Positions 23,165-37,420 of a stretch of 64,000 nucleotides of DNA are shown here, one piece after another (the first letter of the stretch is position 1; every line of letters begins with the position of its first letter). The DNA is taken from NCBI GenBank assembly GCA_022605955.1, contig JAKCOZ010000618.1:1-64000 (forward strand), in the 5' to 3' direction. The stretch is from Rallus limicola. Taxonomy: Eukaryota > Chordata > Aves > Gruiformes > Rallidae. The notes under the pieces are model-generated. The model made no database searches, had not been told where the DNA came from, and was given only the letters and a program-made list of their open reading frames with translations. Both the position numbers and the translations under genes were made by a program.

Positions 23165-25936
23165 AGGACTGAAAGGCATAGCTTGTCTGAAACCTCCTAA
23201 CAGGACACACAAGCAGACCCTGTCACTTTGGCTCTCAGCCTTTTCCTTTGCCTGGAAAGAGGGAACATGCCTGGAACCTCCTACGGTGCTTTTCTCGGCC
23301 CTAGCAGACTGCAGTTCAAAACATGCTAAACGTCCAGCAATAACTCCCAAAGTAAAGAAGCTAGGACTGAAAGGCATAGCTTGTCTGAAACCTCCTAACA
23401 GGACACACAAGCAGACCCTGTCACTTTGGCTCTCAGCCTTTTCCTTTACCTGGAAAGAAGGAACATACCTGCTACCTCCTACAGTGCTTTTCTTGGCCCT
23501 AGCAGACTGCAGTTCAAAACATGCTAAACGTCCAGCAATAACTCCCAAAGTAAAGAAGCTAGGACTGAAAGGCATAGCTTGTCTGAAACCTCCTAACAGG
23601 ACACACAAGCAGACCCTGTCACTTTGGCTCTCAGCCTTTTCCTTTGCCTGGAAAGAGGGAACATGCCTGGAACCTCCTACGGTGCTTTTCTCGGCCCTAG
23701 CAGACTGCAGTTCAAAACATGCTAAACGTCCAGCAATAACTCCCAAAGTAAAGAAGCTAGGACTGAAAGGCATAGCTTGTCTGAAACCTCCTAACAGGAC
23801 ACACAAGCAGACCCTGTCACTTTGGCTCTCAGCCTTTTCCTTTGCCTGGAAAGAAGGAACATACCTGCTACCTCCTACAGTGCTTTTCTCGGCCCTAGCA
23901 GACTGCAGTTCAAAACATGCTAAACGTCCAGCAATAACTCCCAAAGTAAAGAAGCTAGGCATGAAAGGCATAGCTTGTCTGAAACCTCCTAACAGGACAC
24001 ACAAGCAGACCCTGTCACTTTGGCTCTCAGCCTTTTCCTTTGCCTGGAAAGAGGGAACATGCCTGGAAGCTCCTACGGTGCTTTTCTCGGCCCTAGCAGA
24101 CTGCAGTTCAAAACATGCTAAACGTCCAGCAATAACTCCCAAAGTAAAGAAGCTAGGCATGAAAGGCATAGCTTGTCTGAAACCTCCTAACAGGACACAC
24201 AAGCAGACCCTGTCACTTTGGCTCTCAGCCTTTTCCTTTGCCTGGAAAGAGGGAACATGCCTGGAAGGTCCTACGGTGCTTTTCTCGGCCCTAGCAGACT
24301 GCAGTTCAAAACATGCTAAACGTCCAGCAATAACTCCCAAAGTAAAGAAGCTAGGCATGAAAGGCATAGCTTGTCTGAAACCTCCTAACAGGACACACAA
24401 GCAGACCCTGTCACTTTGGCTCTCAGCCTTTTCCTTTGCCTGGAAAGAGGGAACATGCCTGGAACCTCCTACGGTGCTTTTCTCGGCCCTAGCAGACTGC
24501 AGTTCAAAACATGCTAAACGTCCAGCAATAACTCCCAAAGTAAAGAAGCTAGGACTGAAAGGCATAGCTTGTCTGAAACCTCCTAACAGGACACACAAGC
24601 AGACCCTTTCACTTTGGCTCTCAGCCTTTTCCTTTGCCTGGAAAGAGGGAACATGCCTGGAACCTCCTACGGTGCTTTTCTCGGCCCTAGCAGACTGCAG
24701 TTCAAAACATGCTAAACGTCCAGCAATAACTCCCAAAGTAAAGAAGCTAGGACTGAAAGGCATAGCTTGTATGAAACCTCCTAACAGGACACACAAGCAG
24801 ACCCTGTCACTTTGGCTCTCAGCCTTTTCCTTTACCTGGAAAGAAGGAACATACCTGCTACCTCCTACAGTGCTTTTCTTGGCCCTAGCAGACTGCAGTT
24901 CAAAACATGCTAAACGTCCAGCAATAACTCCCAAAGTAAAGAAGCTAGGACTGAAAGGCATAGCTTGTCTGAAACCTCCTAACAGGACACACAAGCAGAC
25001 CCTGTCACTTTGGCTCTCAGCCTTTTCCTTTGCCTGGAAAGAGGGAACATGCCTGGAACCTCCTACGGTGCTTTTCTCGGCCCTAGCAGACTGCAGTTCA
25101 AAACATGCTAAACGTCCAGCAATAACTCCCAAAGTAAAGAAGCTAGGACTGAAAGGCATAGCTTGTCTGAAACCTCCTAACAGGACACACAAGCAGACCC
25201 TGTCACTTTGGCTCTCAGCCTTTTCCTTTGCCTGGAAAGAAGGAACATACCTGCTACCTCCTACAGTGCTTTTCTCGGCCCTAGCAGACTGCAGTTCAAA
25301 ACATGCTAAACGTCCAGCAATAACTCCCAAAGTAAAGAAGCTAGGCATGAAAGGCATAGCTTGTCTGAAACCTCCTAACAGGACACACAAGCAGACCCTG
25401 TCACTTTGGCTCTCAGCCTTTTCCTTTGCCTGGAAAGAGGGAACATGCCTGGAAGCTCCTACGGTGCTTTTCTCGGCCCTAGCAGACTGCAGTTCAAAAC
25501 ATGCTAAACGTCCAGCAATAACTCCCAAAGTAAAGAAGCTAGGCATGAAAGGCATAGCTTGTCTGAAACCTCCTAACAGGACACACAAGCAGACCCTGTC
25601 ACTTTGGCTCTCAGCCTTTTCCTTTGCCTGGAAAGAGGGAACATGCCTGGAAGGTCCTACGGTGCTTTTCTCGGCCCTAGCAGACTGCAGTTCAAAACAT
25701 GCTAAACGTCCAGCAATAACTCCCAAAGTAAAGAAGCTAGGCATGAAAGGCATAGCTTGTCTGAAACCTCCTAACAGGACACACAAGCAGACCCTGTCAC
25801 TTTGGCTCTCAGCCTTTTCCTTTGCCTGGAAAGAAGGAACATACCTGCTACCTCCTACAGTGCTTTTCTCGGCCCTAGCAGACTGCAGTTCAAAACATGC
25901 TAAATGTCCAGCAATAACTCCCAAAGTAAAGAAGCT
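23165..25936 (+). repeat. 7-mer higher-order repeat, two tandem copies (1386 bp each)
   Basis: Within copy 2 of the large duplication, monomers 118-124 and 125-131 follow the order L CCT, B', L CCT, L B, M GCT, M GGT, then a variable seventh unit (M CCT in the first copy, M B with AAATGTCC in the second). The corresponding part of copy 1 of the large duplication is instead an 11-mer. The two lengths share six consecutive monomer types, so one HOR can be derived from the other by gain or loss of four monomers. The second copy carries TTGTATGAAA on its B' unit near 24769. Confidence 0.8.
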
Positions 25937-27520
25937 AGGACTGAAAGGCATAGCTTGTCTGAAACCTCCTAACAGGACACACAAGCAGACCCTGTCACTT
26001 TGGCTCTCAGCCTTTTCCTTTGCCTGGAAAGAGGGAACATGCCTGGAAGCTCCTACGGTGCTTTTCTCGGCCCTAGCAGACTGCAGTTCAAAACATGCTA
26101 AACGTCCAGCAATAACTCCCAAAGTAAAGAAGCTAGGCATGAAAGGCATAGCTTGTCTGAAACCTCCTAACAGGACACACAAGCAGACCCTGTCACTTTG
26201 GCTCTCAGCCTTTTCCTTTGCCTGGAAAGAGGGAACATGCCTGGAAGCTCCTACGGTGCTTTTCTCGGCCCTAGCAGACTGCAGTTCAAAACATGCTAAA
26301 CGTCCAGCAATAACTCCCAAAGTAAAGAAGCTAGGCATGAAAGGCATATCTTGTCTGAAACCTCCTAACAGGACACACAAGCAGACCCTGTCACTTTGGC
26401 TCTCAGCCTTTTCCTTTGCCTGGAAAGAGGGAACATGCCTGGAACCTCCTACGGTGCTTTTCTCGGCCCTAGCAGACTGCAGTTCAAAACATGCTAAACG
26501 TCCAGCAATAACTCCCAAAGTAAAGAAGCTAGGACTGAAAGGCATAGCTTGTCTGAAACCTCCTAACAGGACACACAAGCAGACCCTGTCACTTTGGCTC
26601 TCAGCCTTTTCCTTTGCCTGGAAAGAAGGAACATACCTGCTACCTCCTACAGTGCTTTTCTCGGCCCTAGCAGACTGCAGTTCAAAACATGCTAAATGTC
26701 CAGCAATAACTCCCAAAGTAAAGAAGCTAGGACTGAAAGGCATAGCTTGTCTGAAACCTCCTAACAGGACACACAAGCAGACCCTGTCACTTTGGCTCTC
26801 AGCCTTTTCCTTTGCCTGGAAAGAGGGAACATGCCTGGAAGCTCCTACGGTGCTTTTCTCGGCCCTAGCAGACTGCAGTTCAAAACATGCTAAACGTCCA
26901 GCAATAACTCCCAAAGTAAAGAAGCTAGGCATGAAAGGCATAGCTTGTCTGAAACCTCCTAACAGGACACACAAGCAGACCCTGTCACTTTGGCTCTCAG
27001 CCTTTTCCTTTGCCTGGAAAGAGGGAACATGCCTGGAAGCTCCTACGGTGCTTTTCTCGGCCCTAGCAGACTGCAGTTCAAAACATGCTAAACGTCCAGC
27101 AATAACTCCCAAAGTAAAGAAGCTAGGCATGAAAGGCATAGCTTGTCTGAAACCTCCTAACAGGACACACAAGCAGACCCTGTCACTTTGGCTCTCAGCC
27201 TTTTCCTTTGCCTGGAAAGAGGGAACATGCCTGGAAGCTCCTACGGTGCTTTTCTCGGCCCTAGCAGACTGCAGTTCAAAACATGCTAAACGTCCAGCAA
27301 TAACTCCCAAAGTAAAGAAGCTAGGCATGAAAGGCATAGCCTGTCTGAAACCTCCTAACAGGACACACAAGCAGACCCTGTCACTTTGGCTCTCAGCCTT
27401 TTCCTTTGCCTGGAAAGAGGGAACATGCCTGGAACCTCCTACGGTGCTTTTCTCGGCCCTAGCAGACTGCAGTTCAAAACATGCTAAACGTCCAGCAATA
27501 ACTCCCAAAGTAAAGAAGCT

Positions 27521-30500
27521 AGGCATGAAAGGCATAGCTTGTCTGAAACCTCCTAACAGGACACACAAGCAGACCCTGTCACTTTGGCTCTCAGCCTTTT
27601 CCTTTGCCTGGAAAGAGGGAACATGCCTGGAACCTCCTACGGTGCTTTTCTCGGCCCTAGCAGACTGCAGTTCAAAACATGCTAAATGTCCAGCAATAAC
27701 TCCCAAAGTAAAGAAGCTAGGACTGAAAGGCATAGCTTGTCTGAAACCTCCTAACAGGACACACAAGCAGACCCTGTCACTTTGGCTCTCAGCCTTTTCC
27801 TTTGCCTGGAAAGAAGGAACATACCTGCTACCTCCTACAGTGCTTTTCTCGGCCCTAGCAGACTGCAGTTCAAAACATGCTAAACGTCCAGCAATAACTC
27901 CCAAAGTAAAGAAGCTAGGCATGAAAGGCATAGCTTGTCTGAAACCTCCTAACAGGACACACAAGCAGACCCTGTCACTTTGGCTCTCAGCCTTTTCCTT
28001 TGCCTGGAAAGAGGGAACATGCCTGGAAGGTCCTACGGTGCTTTTCTCGGCCCTAGCAGACTGCAGTTCAAAACATGCTAAACGTCCAGCAATAACTCCC
28101 AAAGTAAAGAAGCTAGGACTGAAAGGCATAGCTTGTCTGAAACCTCCTAACAGGACACACAAGCAGACCCTGTCACTTTGGCTCTCAGCCTTTTCCTTTG
28201 CCTGGAAAGAGGGAACATGCCTGGAAGCTCCTACGGTGCTTTTCTCGGCCCTAGCAGACTGCAGTTCAAAACATGCTAAACGTCCAGCAATAACTCCCAA
28301 AGTAAAGAAGCTAGGACTGAAAGGCATAGCTTGTCTGAAACCTCCTAACAGGACACACAAGCAGACCCTTTCACTTTGGCTCTCAGCCTTTTCCTTTGCC
28401 TGGAAAGAGGGAACATGCCTGGAACCTCCTACGGTGCTTTTCTCGGCCCTAGCAGACTGCAGTTCAAAACATGCTAAACGTCCAGCAATAACTCCCAAAG
28501 TAAAGAAGCTAGGACTGAAAGGCATAGCTTGTCTGAAACCTCCTAACAGGACACACAAGCAGACCCTGTCACTTTGGCTCTCAGCCTTTTCCTTTACCTG
28601 GAATGAAGGAACATACCTGCTACCTCCTACGGTGCTTTTCTCGGCCCTAGCAGACTGCAGTTCAAAACATGCTAAACATCCAGCAATAACTCCCAAAGTA
28701 AAGAAGCTAGGCATGAAAGGCATAGCTTGTCTGAAACCTCCTAACAGGACACACAAGCAGACCCTGTCACTTTGGCTCTCAGCCTTTTCCTTTGCCTGGA
28801 AAGAGGGAACATGCCTGGAACCTCCTACGGTGCTTTTCTCGGCCCTAGCAGACTGCAGTTCAAAACATGCTAAACGTCCAGCAATAACTCCCAAAGTAAA
28901 GAAGCTAGGACTGAAAGGCATAGCTTGTCTGAAACCTCCTAACAGGACACACAAGCAGACCCTGTCACTTTGGCTCTCAGCCTTTTCCTTTGCCTGGAAA
29001 GAAGGAACATACCTACTACCTCCTACAGTGCTTTTCTCGGCCCTAGCAGACTGCAGTTCAAAACATGCTAAACGTCCAGCAATAACTCCCAAAGTAAAGA
29101 AGCTAGGACTGAAAGGCATAGCTTGTCTGAAACCTCCTAACAGGACACACAAGCAGACCCTGTCACTTTGGCTCTCAGCCTTTTCCTTTGCCTGGAAAGA
29201 GGGAACATGCCTGGAAGCTCCTACGGTGCTTTTCTCGGCCCTAGCAGACTGCAGTTCAAAACATGCTAAACGTCCAGCAATAACTCCCAAAGTAAAGAAG
29301 CTAGGACTGAAAGGCATAGCTTGTCTGAAACCTCCTAACAGGACACACAAGCAGACCCTGTCACTTTGGCTCTCAGCCTTTTCCTTTGCCTGGAAAGAGG
29401 GAACATGCCTGGAAGCTCCTACGGTGCTTTTCTCGGCCCTAGCAGACTGCAGTTCAAAACATGCTAAACGTCCAGCAATAACTCCCAAAGTAAAGAAGCT
29501 AGGCATGAAAGGCATAGCTTGTCTGAAACCTCCTAGCAGGACACACAAGCAGACCCTGTCACTTTGGCTCTCAGCCTTTTCCTTTGCCTGGAAAGAGGGA
29601 ACATGCCTGGAACCTCCTACGGTGCTTTTCTCGGCCCTAGCAGACTGCAGTTCAAAACATGCTAAACGTCCAGCAATAACTCCCAAAGTAAAGAAGCTAG
29701 GACTGAAAGGCATAGCTTGTCTGAAACCTCCTAACAGGACACACAAGCAGACCCTGTCACTTTGGCTCTCAGCCTTTTCCTTTGCCTGGAAAGAAGGAAC
29801 ATACCTGCTACCTCCTACAGTGCTTTTCTCGGCCCTAGCAGACTGCAGTTCAAAACATGCTAAACGTCCAGCAATAACTCCCAAAGTAAAGAAGCTAGGC
29901 ATGAAAGGCATAGCTTGTCTGAAACCTCCTAACAGGACACACAAGCAGACCCTGTCACTTTGGCTCTCAGCCTTTTCCTTTGCCTGGAAAGAGGGAACAT
30001 GCCTGGAACCTCCTACGGTGCTTTTCTCGGCCCTAGCAGACTGCAGTTCAAAACATGCTAAACGTCCAGCAATAACTCCCAAAGTAAAGAAGCTAAGACT
30101 GAAAGGCATAGCTTGTCTGAAACCTCCTAACAGGACACACAAGCAGACCCTGTCACTTTGGCTCTCAGCCTTTTCCTTTGCCTGGAAAGAGGGAACATGC
30201 CTGGAAGCTCCTACGGTGCTTTTCTCGGCCCTAGCAGACTGCAGTTCAAAACATGCTAAACGTCCAGCAATAACTCCCAAAGTAAAGAAGCTAGGCATGA
30301 AAGGCATAGCTTGTCTGAAACCTCCTAACAGGACACACAAGCAGACCCTGTCACTTTGGCTCTCAGCCTTTTCCTTTGCCTGGAAAGAGGGAACATGCCT
30401 GGAAGCTCCTACGGTGCTTTTCTCGGCCCTAGCAGACTGCAGTTCAAAACATGCTAAACGTCCAGCAATAACTCCCAAAGTAAAGAAGCTAGGCATGAAA

Positions 30501-33500
30501 GGCATAGCTTGTCTGAAACCTCCTAACAGGACACACAAGCAGACCCTGTCACTTTGGCTCTCAGCCTTTTCCTTTGCCTGGAAAGAGGGAACATGCCTGG
30601 AACCTCCTACGGTGCTTTTCTCGGCCCTAGCAGACTGCAGTTCAAAACATGCTAAACGTCCAGCAATAACTCCCAAAGTAAAGAAGCTAGGACTGAAAGG
30701 CATAGCTTGTCTGAAACCTCCTAACAGGACACACAAGCAGACCCTGTCACTTTGGCTCTCAGCCTTTTCCTTTGCCTGGAAAGAAGGAACATACCTGCTA
30801 CCTCCTACAGTGCTTTTCTCGGGCCTAGCAGACTGCAGTTCAAAACATGCTAAACGTCCAGCAATAACTCCCAAAGTAAAGAAGCTAGGCATGAAAGGCA
30901 TAGCTTGTCTGAAACCTCCTAACAGGACACACAAGCAGACCCTGTCACTTTGGCTCTCAGCCTTTTCCTTTGCCTGGAAAGAGGGAACATGCCTGGAACC
31001 TCCTACGGTGCTTTTCTCGGCCCTAGCAGACTGCAGTTCAAAACATGCTAAACGTCCAGCAATAACTCCCAAAGTAAAGAAGCTAGGACTGAAAGGCATA
31101 GCTTGTCTGAAACCTCCTAACAGGACACACAAGCAGACCCTGTCACTTTGGCTCTCAGCCTTTTCCTTTGCCTGGAAAGAAGGAACATACCTGCTACCTC
31201 CTACAGTGCTTTTCTCGGCCCTAGCAGACTGCAGTTCAAAACATGCTAAACGTCCAGCAATAACTACCAAAGTAAAGAAGCTAGGCATGAAAGGCATAGC
31301 TTGTCTGAAACCTCCTAACAGGACACACAAGCAGACCCTGTCACTTTGGCTCTCAGCCTTTTCCTTTGCCTGGAAAGAGGGAACATGCCTGGAAGCTCCT
31401 ACGGTGCTTTTCTCGGCCCTAGCAGACTGCAGTTCAAAACATGCTAAACGTCCAGCAATAACTCCCAAAGTAAAGAAGCTAGGCATGAAAGGCATAGCTT
31501 GTCTGAAACCTCCTAACAGGACACACAAGCAGACCCTGTCACTTTGGCTCTCAGCCTTTTCCTTTGCCTGGAAAGAGGGAACATGCCTGGAACCTCCTAC
31601 GGTGCTTTTCTCGGCCCTAGCAGACTGCAGTTCAAAACATGCTAAACGTCCAGCAATAACTCCCAAAGTAAAGAAGCTAGGACTGAAAGGCATAGCTTGT
31701 CTGAAACCTCCTAACAGGACACACAAGCAGACCCTGTCACTTTGGCTCTCAGCCTTTTCCTTTGCCTGGAAAGAAGGAACATACCTGCTACCTCCTACAG
31801 TGCTTTTCTCGGCCCTAGCAGACTGCAGTTCAAAACATGCTAAACGTCCAGCAATAACTCCCAAAGTAAAGAAGCTAGGCAAGAAAGGCATAGCTTGTCT
31901 GAAACCTCCTAACAGGACACACAAGCAGACCCTGTCACTTTGGCTCTCAGCCTTTTCCTTTGCCTGGAAAGAGGGAACATGCCTGGAAGGTCCTACGGTG
32001 CTTTTCTCGGCCCTAGCAGACTGCAGTTCAAAACATGCTAAACGTCCAGCAATAACTCCCAAAGTAAAGAAGCTAGGCATGAAAGGCATAGCTTGTCTGA
32101 AACCTCCTAACAGGACACACAAGCAGACCCTGTCACTTTGGCTCTCAGCCTTTTCCTTTGCCTGGAAAGAGGGAACATGCCTGGAACCTCCTACGGTGCT
32201 TTTCTCGGCCCTAGCAGACTGCAGTTCAAAACATGCTAAACGTCCAGCAATAACTCCCAAAGTAAAGAAGCTAGGACTGAAAGGCATAGCTTGTCTGAAA
32301 CCTCCTAACAGGACACACAAGCAGACCCTGTCACTTTGGCTCTCAGCCTTTTCCTTTACCTGGAAAGAAGGAACATACCTGCTACCTCCTACAGTGCTTT
32401 TCTCGGCCCTAGCAGACTGCAGTTCAAAACATGCTAAACGTCCAGCAATAACTCCCAAAGTAAAGAAGCTAGGACTGAAAGGCATAGCTTGTCTGAAACC
32501 TCCTAACAGGACACACAAGCAGACCCTGTCACTTTGGCTCTCAGCCTTTTCCTTTGCCTGGAAAGAGGGAACATGCCTGGAAGCTCCTACGGTGCTTTTC
32601 TCGGCCCTAGCAGACTGCAGTTCAAAACATGCTAAACGTCCAGCAATAACTCCCAAAGTAAAGAAGCTAAGACTGAAAGGCATAGCTTGTCTGAAACCTC
32701 CTAACAGGACACACAAGCAGACCCTGTCACTTTGGCTCTCAGCCTTTTCCTTTGCCTGGAAAGAGGGAACATGCCTGGAAGCTCCTACGGTGCTTTTCTC
32801 GGCCCTAGCGGACTGCAGTTCAAAACATGCTAAACGTCCAGCAATAACTCCCAAAGTAAAGAAGCTAGGCATGAAAGGCATAGCTTGTCTGAAACCTCCT
32901 AACAGGACACACAAGCAGACCCTGTCACTTTGGCTCTCAGCCTTTTCCTTTGCCTGGAAAGAGGGAACATGCCTGGAACCTCCTACGGTGCTTTTCTCGG
33001 CCCTAGCAGACTGCAGTTCAAAACATGCTAAACGTCCAGCAATAACTCCCAAAGTAAAGAAGCTAGGACTGAAAGGCATAGCTTGTCTGAAACCTCCTAA
33101 CAGGACACACAAGCAGACCCTGTCACTTTGGCTCTCAGCCTTTTCCTTTGCCTGGAAAGAAGGAACATACCTGCTACCTCCTACAGTGCTTTTCTCGGCC
33201 CTAGCAGACTGCAGTTCAAAACATGCTAAACGTCCAGCAATAACTCCCAAAGTAAAGAAGCTAGGCATGAAAGGCATAGCTTGTCTGAAACCTCCTAACA
33301 GGACACACAAGCAGACCCTGTCACTTTGGCTCTCAGCCTTTTCCTTTGCCTGGAAAGAGGGAACATGCCTGGAACCTCCTACGGTGCTTTTCTCGGCCCT
33401 AGCAGACTGCAGTTCAAAACATGCTAAACGTCCAGCAATAACTCCCAAAGTAAAGAAGCTAAGACTGAAAGGCATAGCTTGTCTGAAACCTCCTAACAGG

Positions 33501-36500
33501 ACACACAAGCAGACCCTGTCACTTTGGCTCTCAGCCTTTTCCTTTGCCTGGAAAGAGGGAACATGCCTGGAAGGTCCTACGGTGCTTTTCTCGGCCCTAG
33601 CAGACTGCAGTTCAAAACATGCTAAACGTCCAGCAATAACTCCCAAAGTAAAGAAGCTAGGCATGAAAGGCATAGCTTGTCTGAAACCTCCTAACAGGAC
33701 ACACAAGCAGACCCTGTCACTTTGGCTCTCAGCCTTTTCCTTTGCATGGAAAGAGGGAACATGCCTGGAAGCTCCTACGGTGCTTTTCTCGGCCCTAGCA
33801 GACTGCAGTTCAAAACATGCTAAACGTCCAGCAATAACTCCCAAAGTAAAGAAGCTAGGCATGAAAGGCATAGCTTGTCTGAAACCTCCTAACAGGACAC
33901 ACAAGCAGACCCTGTCACTTTGGCTCTCAGCCTTTTCCTTTGCCTGGAAAGAGGGAACATGCCTGGAAGCTCCTACGGTGCTTTTCTCGGCCCTAGCAGA
34001 CTGCAGTTCAAAACATGCTAAACGTCCAGCAATAACTCCCAAAGTAAAGAAGCTAGGACTGAAAGGCATAGCTTGTCTGAAACCTCCTAACAGGACACAC
34101 AAGCAGACCCTGTCACTTTGGCTCTCAGCCTTTTCCTTTGCCTGGAAAGAAGGAACATACCTGCTACCTCCTACAGTGCTTTTCTCGGCCCTAGCAGACT
34201 GCAGTTCAAAACATGCTAAACGTCCAGCAATAACTACCAAAGTAAAGAAGCTAGGCATGAAAGGCATAGCTTGTCTGAAACCTCCTAACAGGACACACAA
34301 GCAGACCCTGTCACTTTGGCTCTCAGCCTTTTCCTTTGCCTGGAAAGAGGGAACATGCCTGGAACCTCCTACGGTGCTTTTCTCGGCCCTAGCAGACTGC
34401 AGTTCAAAACATGCTAAACGTCCAGCAATAACTCCCAAAGTAAAGAAGCTAGGCATGAAAGGCATAGCTTGTCTGAAACCTCCTAACAGGACACACAAGC
34501 AGACCCTGTCACTTTGGCTCTCAGCCTTTTCCTTTGCCTGGAAAGAGGGAACATGCCTGGAACCTCCTACGGTGCTTTTCTCGGCCCTAGCAGACTGCAG
34601 TTCAAAACATGCTAAACGTCCAGCAATAACTCCCAAAGTAAAGAAGCTAGGACTGAAAGGCATAGCTTGTCTGAAACCTCCTAACAGGACACACAAGCAG
34701 ACCCTGTCACTTTGGCTCTCAGCCTTTTCCTTTACCTGGAAAGAAGGAACATACCTGCTACCTCCTACAGTGCTTTTCTCGGCCCTAGCAGACTGCAGTT
34801 CAAAACATGCTAAACGTCCAGCAATAACTACCAAAGTAAAGAAGCTAGGCATGAAAGGCATAGCTTGTCTGAAACCTCCTAACAGGACACACAAGCAGAC
34901 CCTGTCACTTTGGCTCTCAGCCTTTTCCTTTGCCTGGAAAGAGGGAACATGCCTGGAACCTCCTACGGTGCTTTTCTCGGCCCTAGCAGACTGCAGTTCA
35001 AAACATGCTAAACGTCCAGCAATAACTCCCAAAGTAAAGAAGCTAAGACTGAAAGGCATAGCTTGTCTGAAACCTCCTAACAGGACACACAAGCAGACCC
35101 TGTCACTTTGGCTCTCAGCCTTTTCCTTTGCCTGGAAAGAGGGAACATGCCTGGAAGGTCCTACTGTGCTTTTCTCGGCCCTAGCAGACTGCAGTTCAAA
35201 ACATGCTAAACGTCCAGCAATAACTCCCAAAGTAAAGAAGCTAGGCATGAAAGGCATAGCTTGTCTGAAACCTCCTAACAGGACACACAAGCAGACCCTG
35301 TCACTTTGGCTCTCAGCCTTTTCCTTTGCCTGGAAAGAGGGAACATGCCTGGAAGGTCCTACTGTGCTTTTCTCGGCCCTAGCAGACTGCAGTTCAAAAC
35401 ATGCTAAACGTCCAGCAATAACTCCCAAAGTAAAGAAGCTAGGCATGAAAGGCATAGCTTGTCTGAAACCTCCTAACAGGACACACAAGCAGACCCTGTC
35501 ACTTTGGCTCTCAGCCTTTTCCTTTGCCTGGAAAGAGGGAACATGCCTGGAACCTCCTACGGTGCTTTTCTCGGCCCTAGCAGACTGCAGTTCAAAACAT
35601 GCTAAACGTCCAGCAATAACTCCCAAAGTAAAGAAGCTAGGACTGAAAGGCATAGCTTGTCTGAAACCTCCTAACAGGACACACAAGCAGACCCTGTCAC
35701 TTTGGCTCTCAGCCTTTTCCTTTGCCTGGAAAGAAGGAACATACCTGCTACCTCCTACAGTGCTTTTCTCGGCCCTAGCAGACTGCAGTTCAAAACATGC
35801 TAAACGTCCAGCAATAACTCCCAAAGTAAAGAAGCTAGGCATGAAAGGCATAGCTTGTCTGAAACCTCCTAACAGGACACACAAGCAGACCCTGTCACTT
35901 TGGCTCTCAGCCTTTTCCTTTGCCTGGAAAGAGGGAACATGCCTGGAACCTCCTACGGTGCTTTTCTCGGCCCTAGCAGACTGCAGTTCAAAACATGCTA
36001 AACGTCCAGCAATAACTCCCAAAGTAAAGAAGCTAGGACTGAAAGGCATAGCTTGTCTGAAACCTCCTAACAGGACACACAAGCAGACCCTGTCACTTTG
36101 GCTCTCAGCCTTTTCCTTTGCCTGGAAAGAGGGAACATGCCTGGAAGCTCCTACGGTGCTTTTCTCGGCCCTAGCAGACTGCAGTTCAAAACATGCTAAA
36201 CGTCCAGCAATAACTCCCAAAGTAAAGAAGCTAGGCATGAAAGGCATAGCTTGTCTGAAACCTCCTAACAGGACACACAAGCAGACCCTGTCACTTTGGC
36301 TCTCAGCCTTTTCCTTTGCCTGGAAAGAGGGAACATGCCTGGAAGCTCCTACGGTGCTTTTCTCGGCCCTAGCAGACTGCAGTTCAAAACATGCTAAACG
36401 TCCAGCAATAACTCCCAAAGTAAAGAAGCTAGGACTGAAAGGCATAGCTTGTCTGAAACCTCCTAACAGGACACACAAGCAGACCCTGTCACTTTGGCTC

Positions 36501-37420
36501 TCAGCCTTTTCCTTTGCCTGGAAAGAGGGAACATGCCTGGAACCTCCTACGGTGCTTTTCTCGGCCCTAGCAGACTGCAGTTCAAAACATGCTAAACGTC
36601 CAGCAATAACTCCCAAAGTAAAGAAGCTAGGACTGAAAGGCATAGCTTGTCTGAAACCTCCTAACAGGACACACAAGCAGACCCTGTCACTTTGGCTCTC
36701 AGCCTTTTCCTTTGCCTGGAAAGAGGGAACATGCCTGGAACCTCCTACGGTGCTTTTCTCGGCCCTAGCAGACTGCAGTTCAAAACATGCTAAACGTCCA
36801 GCAATAACTCCCAAAGTAAAGAAGCTAGGACTGAAAGGCATAGCTTGTCTGAAACCTCCTAACAGGACACACAAGCAGACCCTGTCACTTTGGCTCTCAG
36901 CCTTTTCCTTTGCCTGGAAAGAAGGAACATACCTGCTACCTCCTACAGTGCTTTTCTCGGCCCTAGCAGACTGCAGTTCAAAACATGCTAAACGTCCAGC
37001 AATAACTACCAAAGTAAAGAAGCTAGGCATGAAAGGCATAGCTTGTCTGAAACCTCCTAACAGGACACACAAGCAGACCCTGTCACTTTGGCTCTCAGCC
37101 TTTTCCTTTGCCTGGAAAGAGGGAACATGCCTGGAACCTCCTACGGTGCTTTTCTCGGCCCTAGCAGACTGCAGTTCAAAACATGCTAAACGTCCAGCAA
37201 TAACTCCCAAAGTAAAGAAGCTAGGCATGAAAGGCATAGCTTGTCTGAAACCTCCTAACAGGACACACAAGCAGACCCTGTCACTTTGGCTCTCAGCCTT
37301 TTCCTTTGCCTGGAAAGAGGGAACATGCCTGGAACCTCCTACGGTGCTTTTCTCGGCCCTAGCAGACTGCAGTTCAAAACATGCTAAACGTCCAGCAATA
37401 ACTCCCAAAGTAAAGAAGCT
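27521..37420 (+). repeat. Satellite stretch with short, shifting higher-order patterns
   Basis: Fifty monomers show recurring short orders (for example M CCT, L B, M CCT, then GCT or GGT units) but no stable register. Two markers enter here and spread to the right: AGCTAAGACTG at the monomer junction (near 30094, 32668, 33460 and 35044) and TAACTACC in class B units (31261, 34231, 34825 and 37003). The last three of these belong to a five-monomer group that recurs 14 monomers (2772 bp) later. Private changes include CCTGGAATGAAGG near 28601, AAACATCC near 28676, CCTAGCAGGAC near 29533 and GGCAAGAAA near 31879. Confidence 0.75.

Larger units (their letters stand above)
19602..27520 (+). repeat. 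Large multi-monomer duplication, copy 2 (40 monomers)
   Basis: This is the second copy of the block described at 2970-13265. Its left 24 monomers (19602-24352) match monomers 16-39 in type order, and its right 9 monomers (25739-27520) match monomers 59-67. The central part is 12 monomers (2376 bp) shorter than in copy 1, as expected from unequal exchange inside one copy. Copy 2 has its own changes, including a one-base deletion near 19894, TCGGACC near 21714, TTTCCCTCT at 23029-23037 and GGCATATCTT near 26345. Confidence 0.8.
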
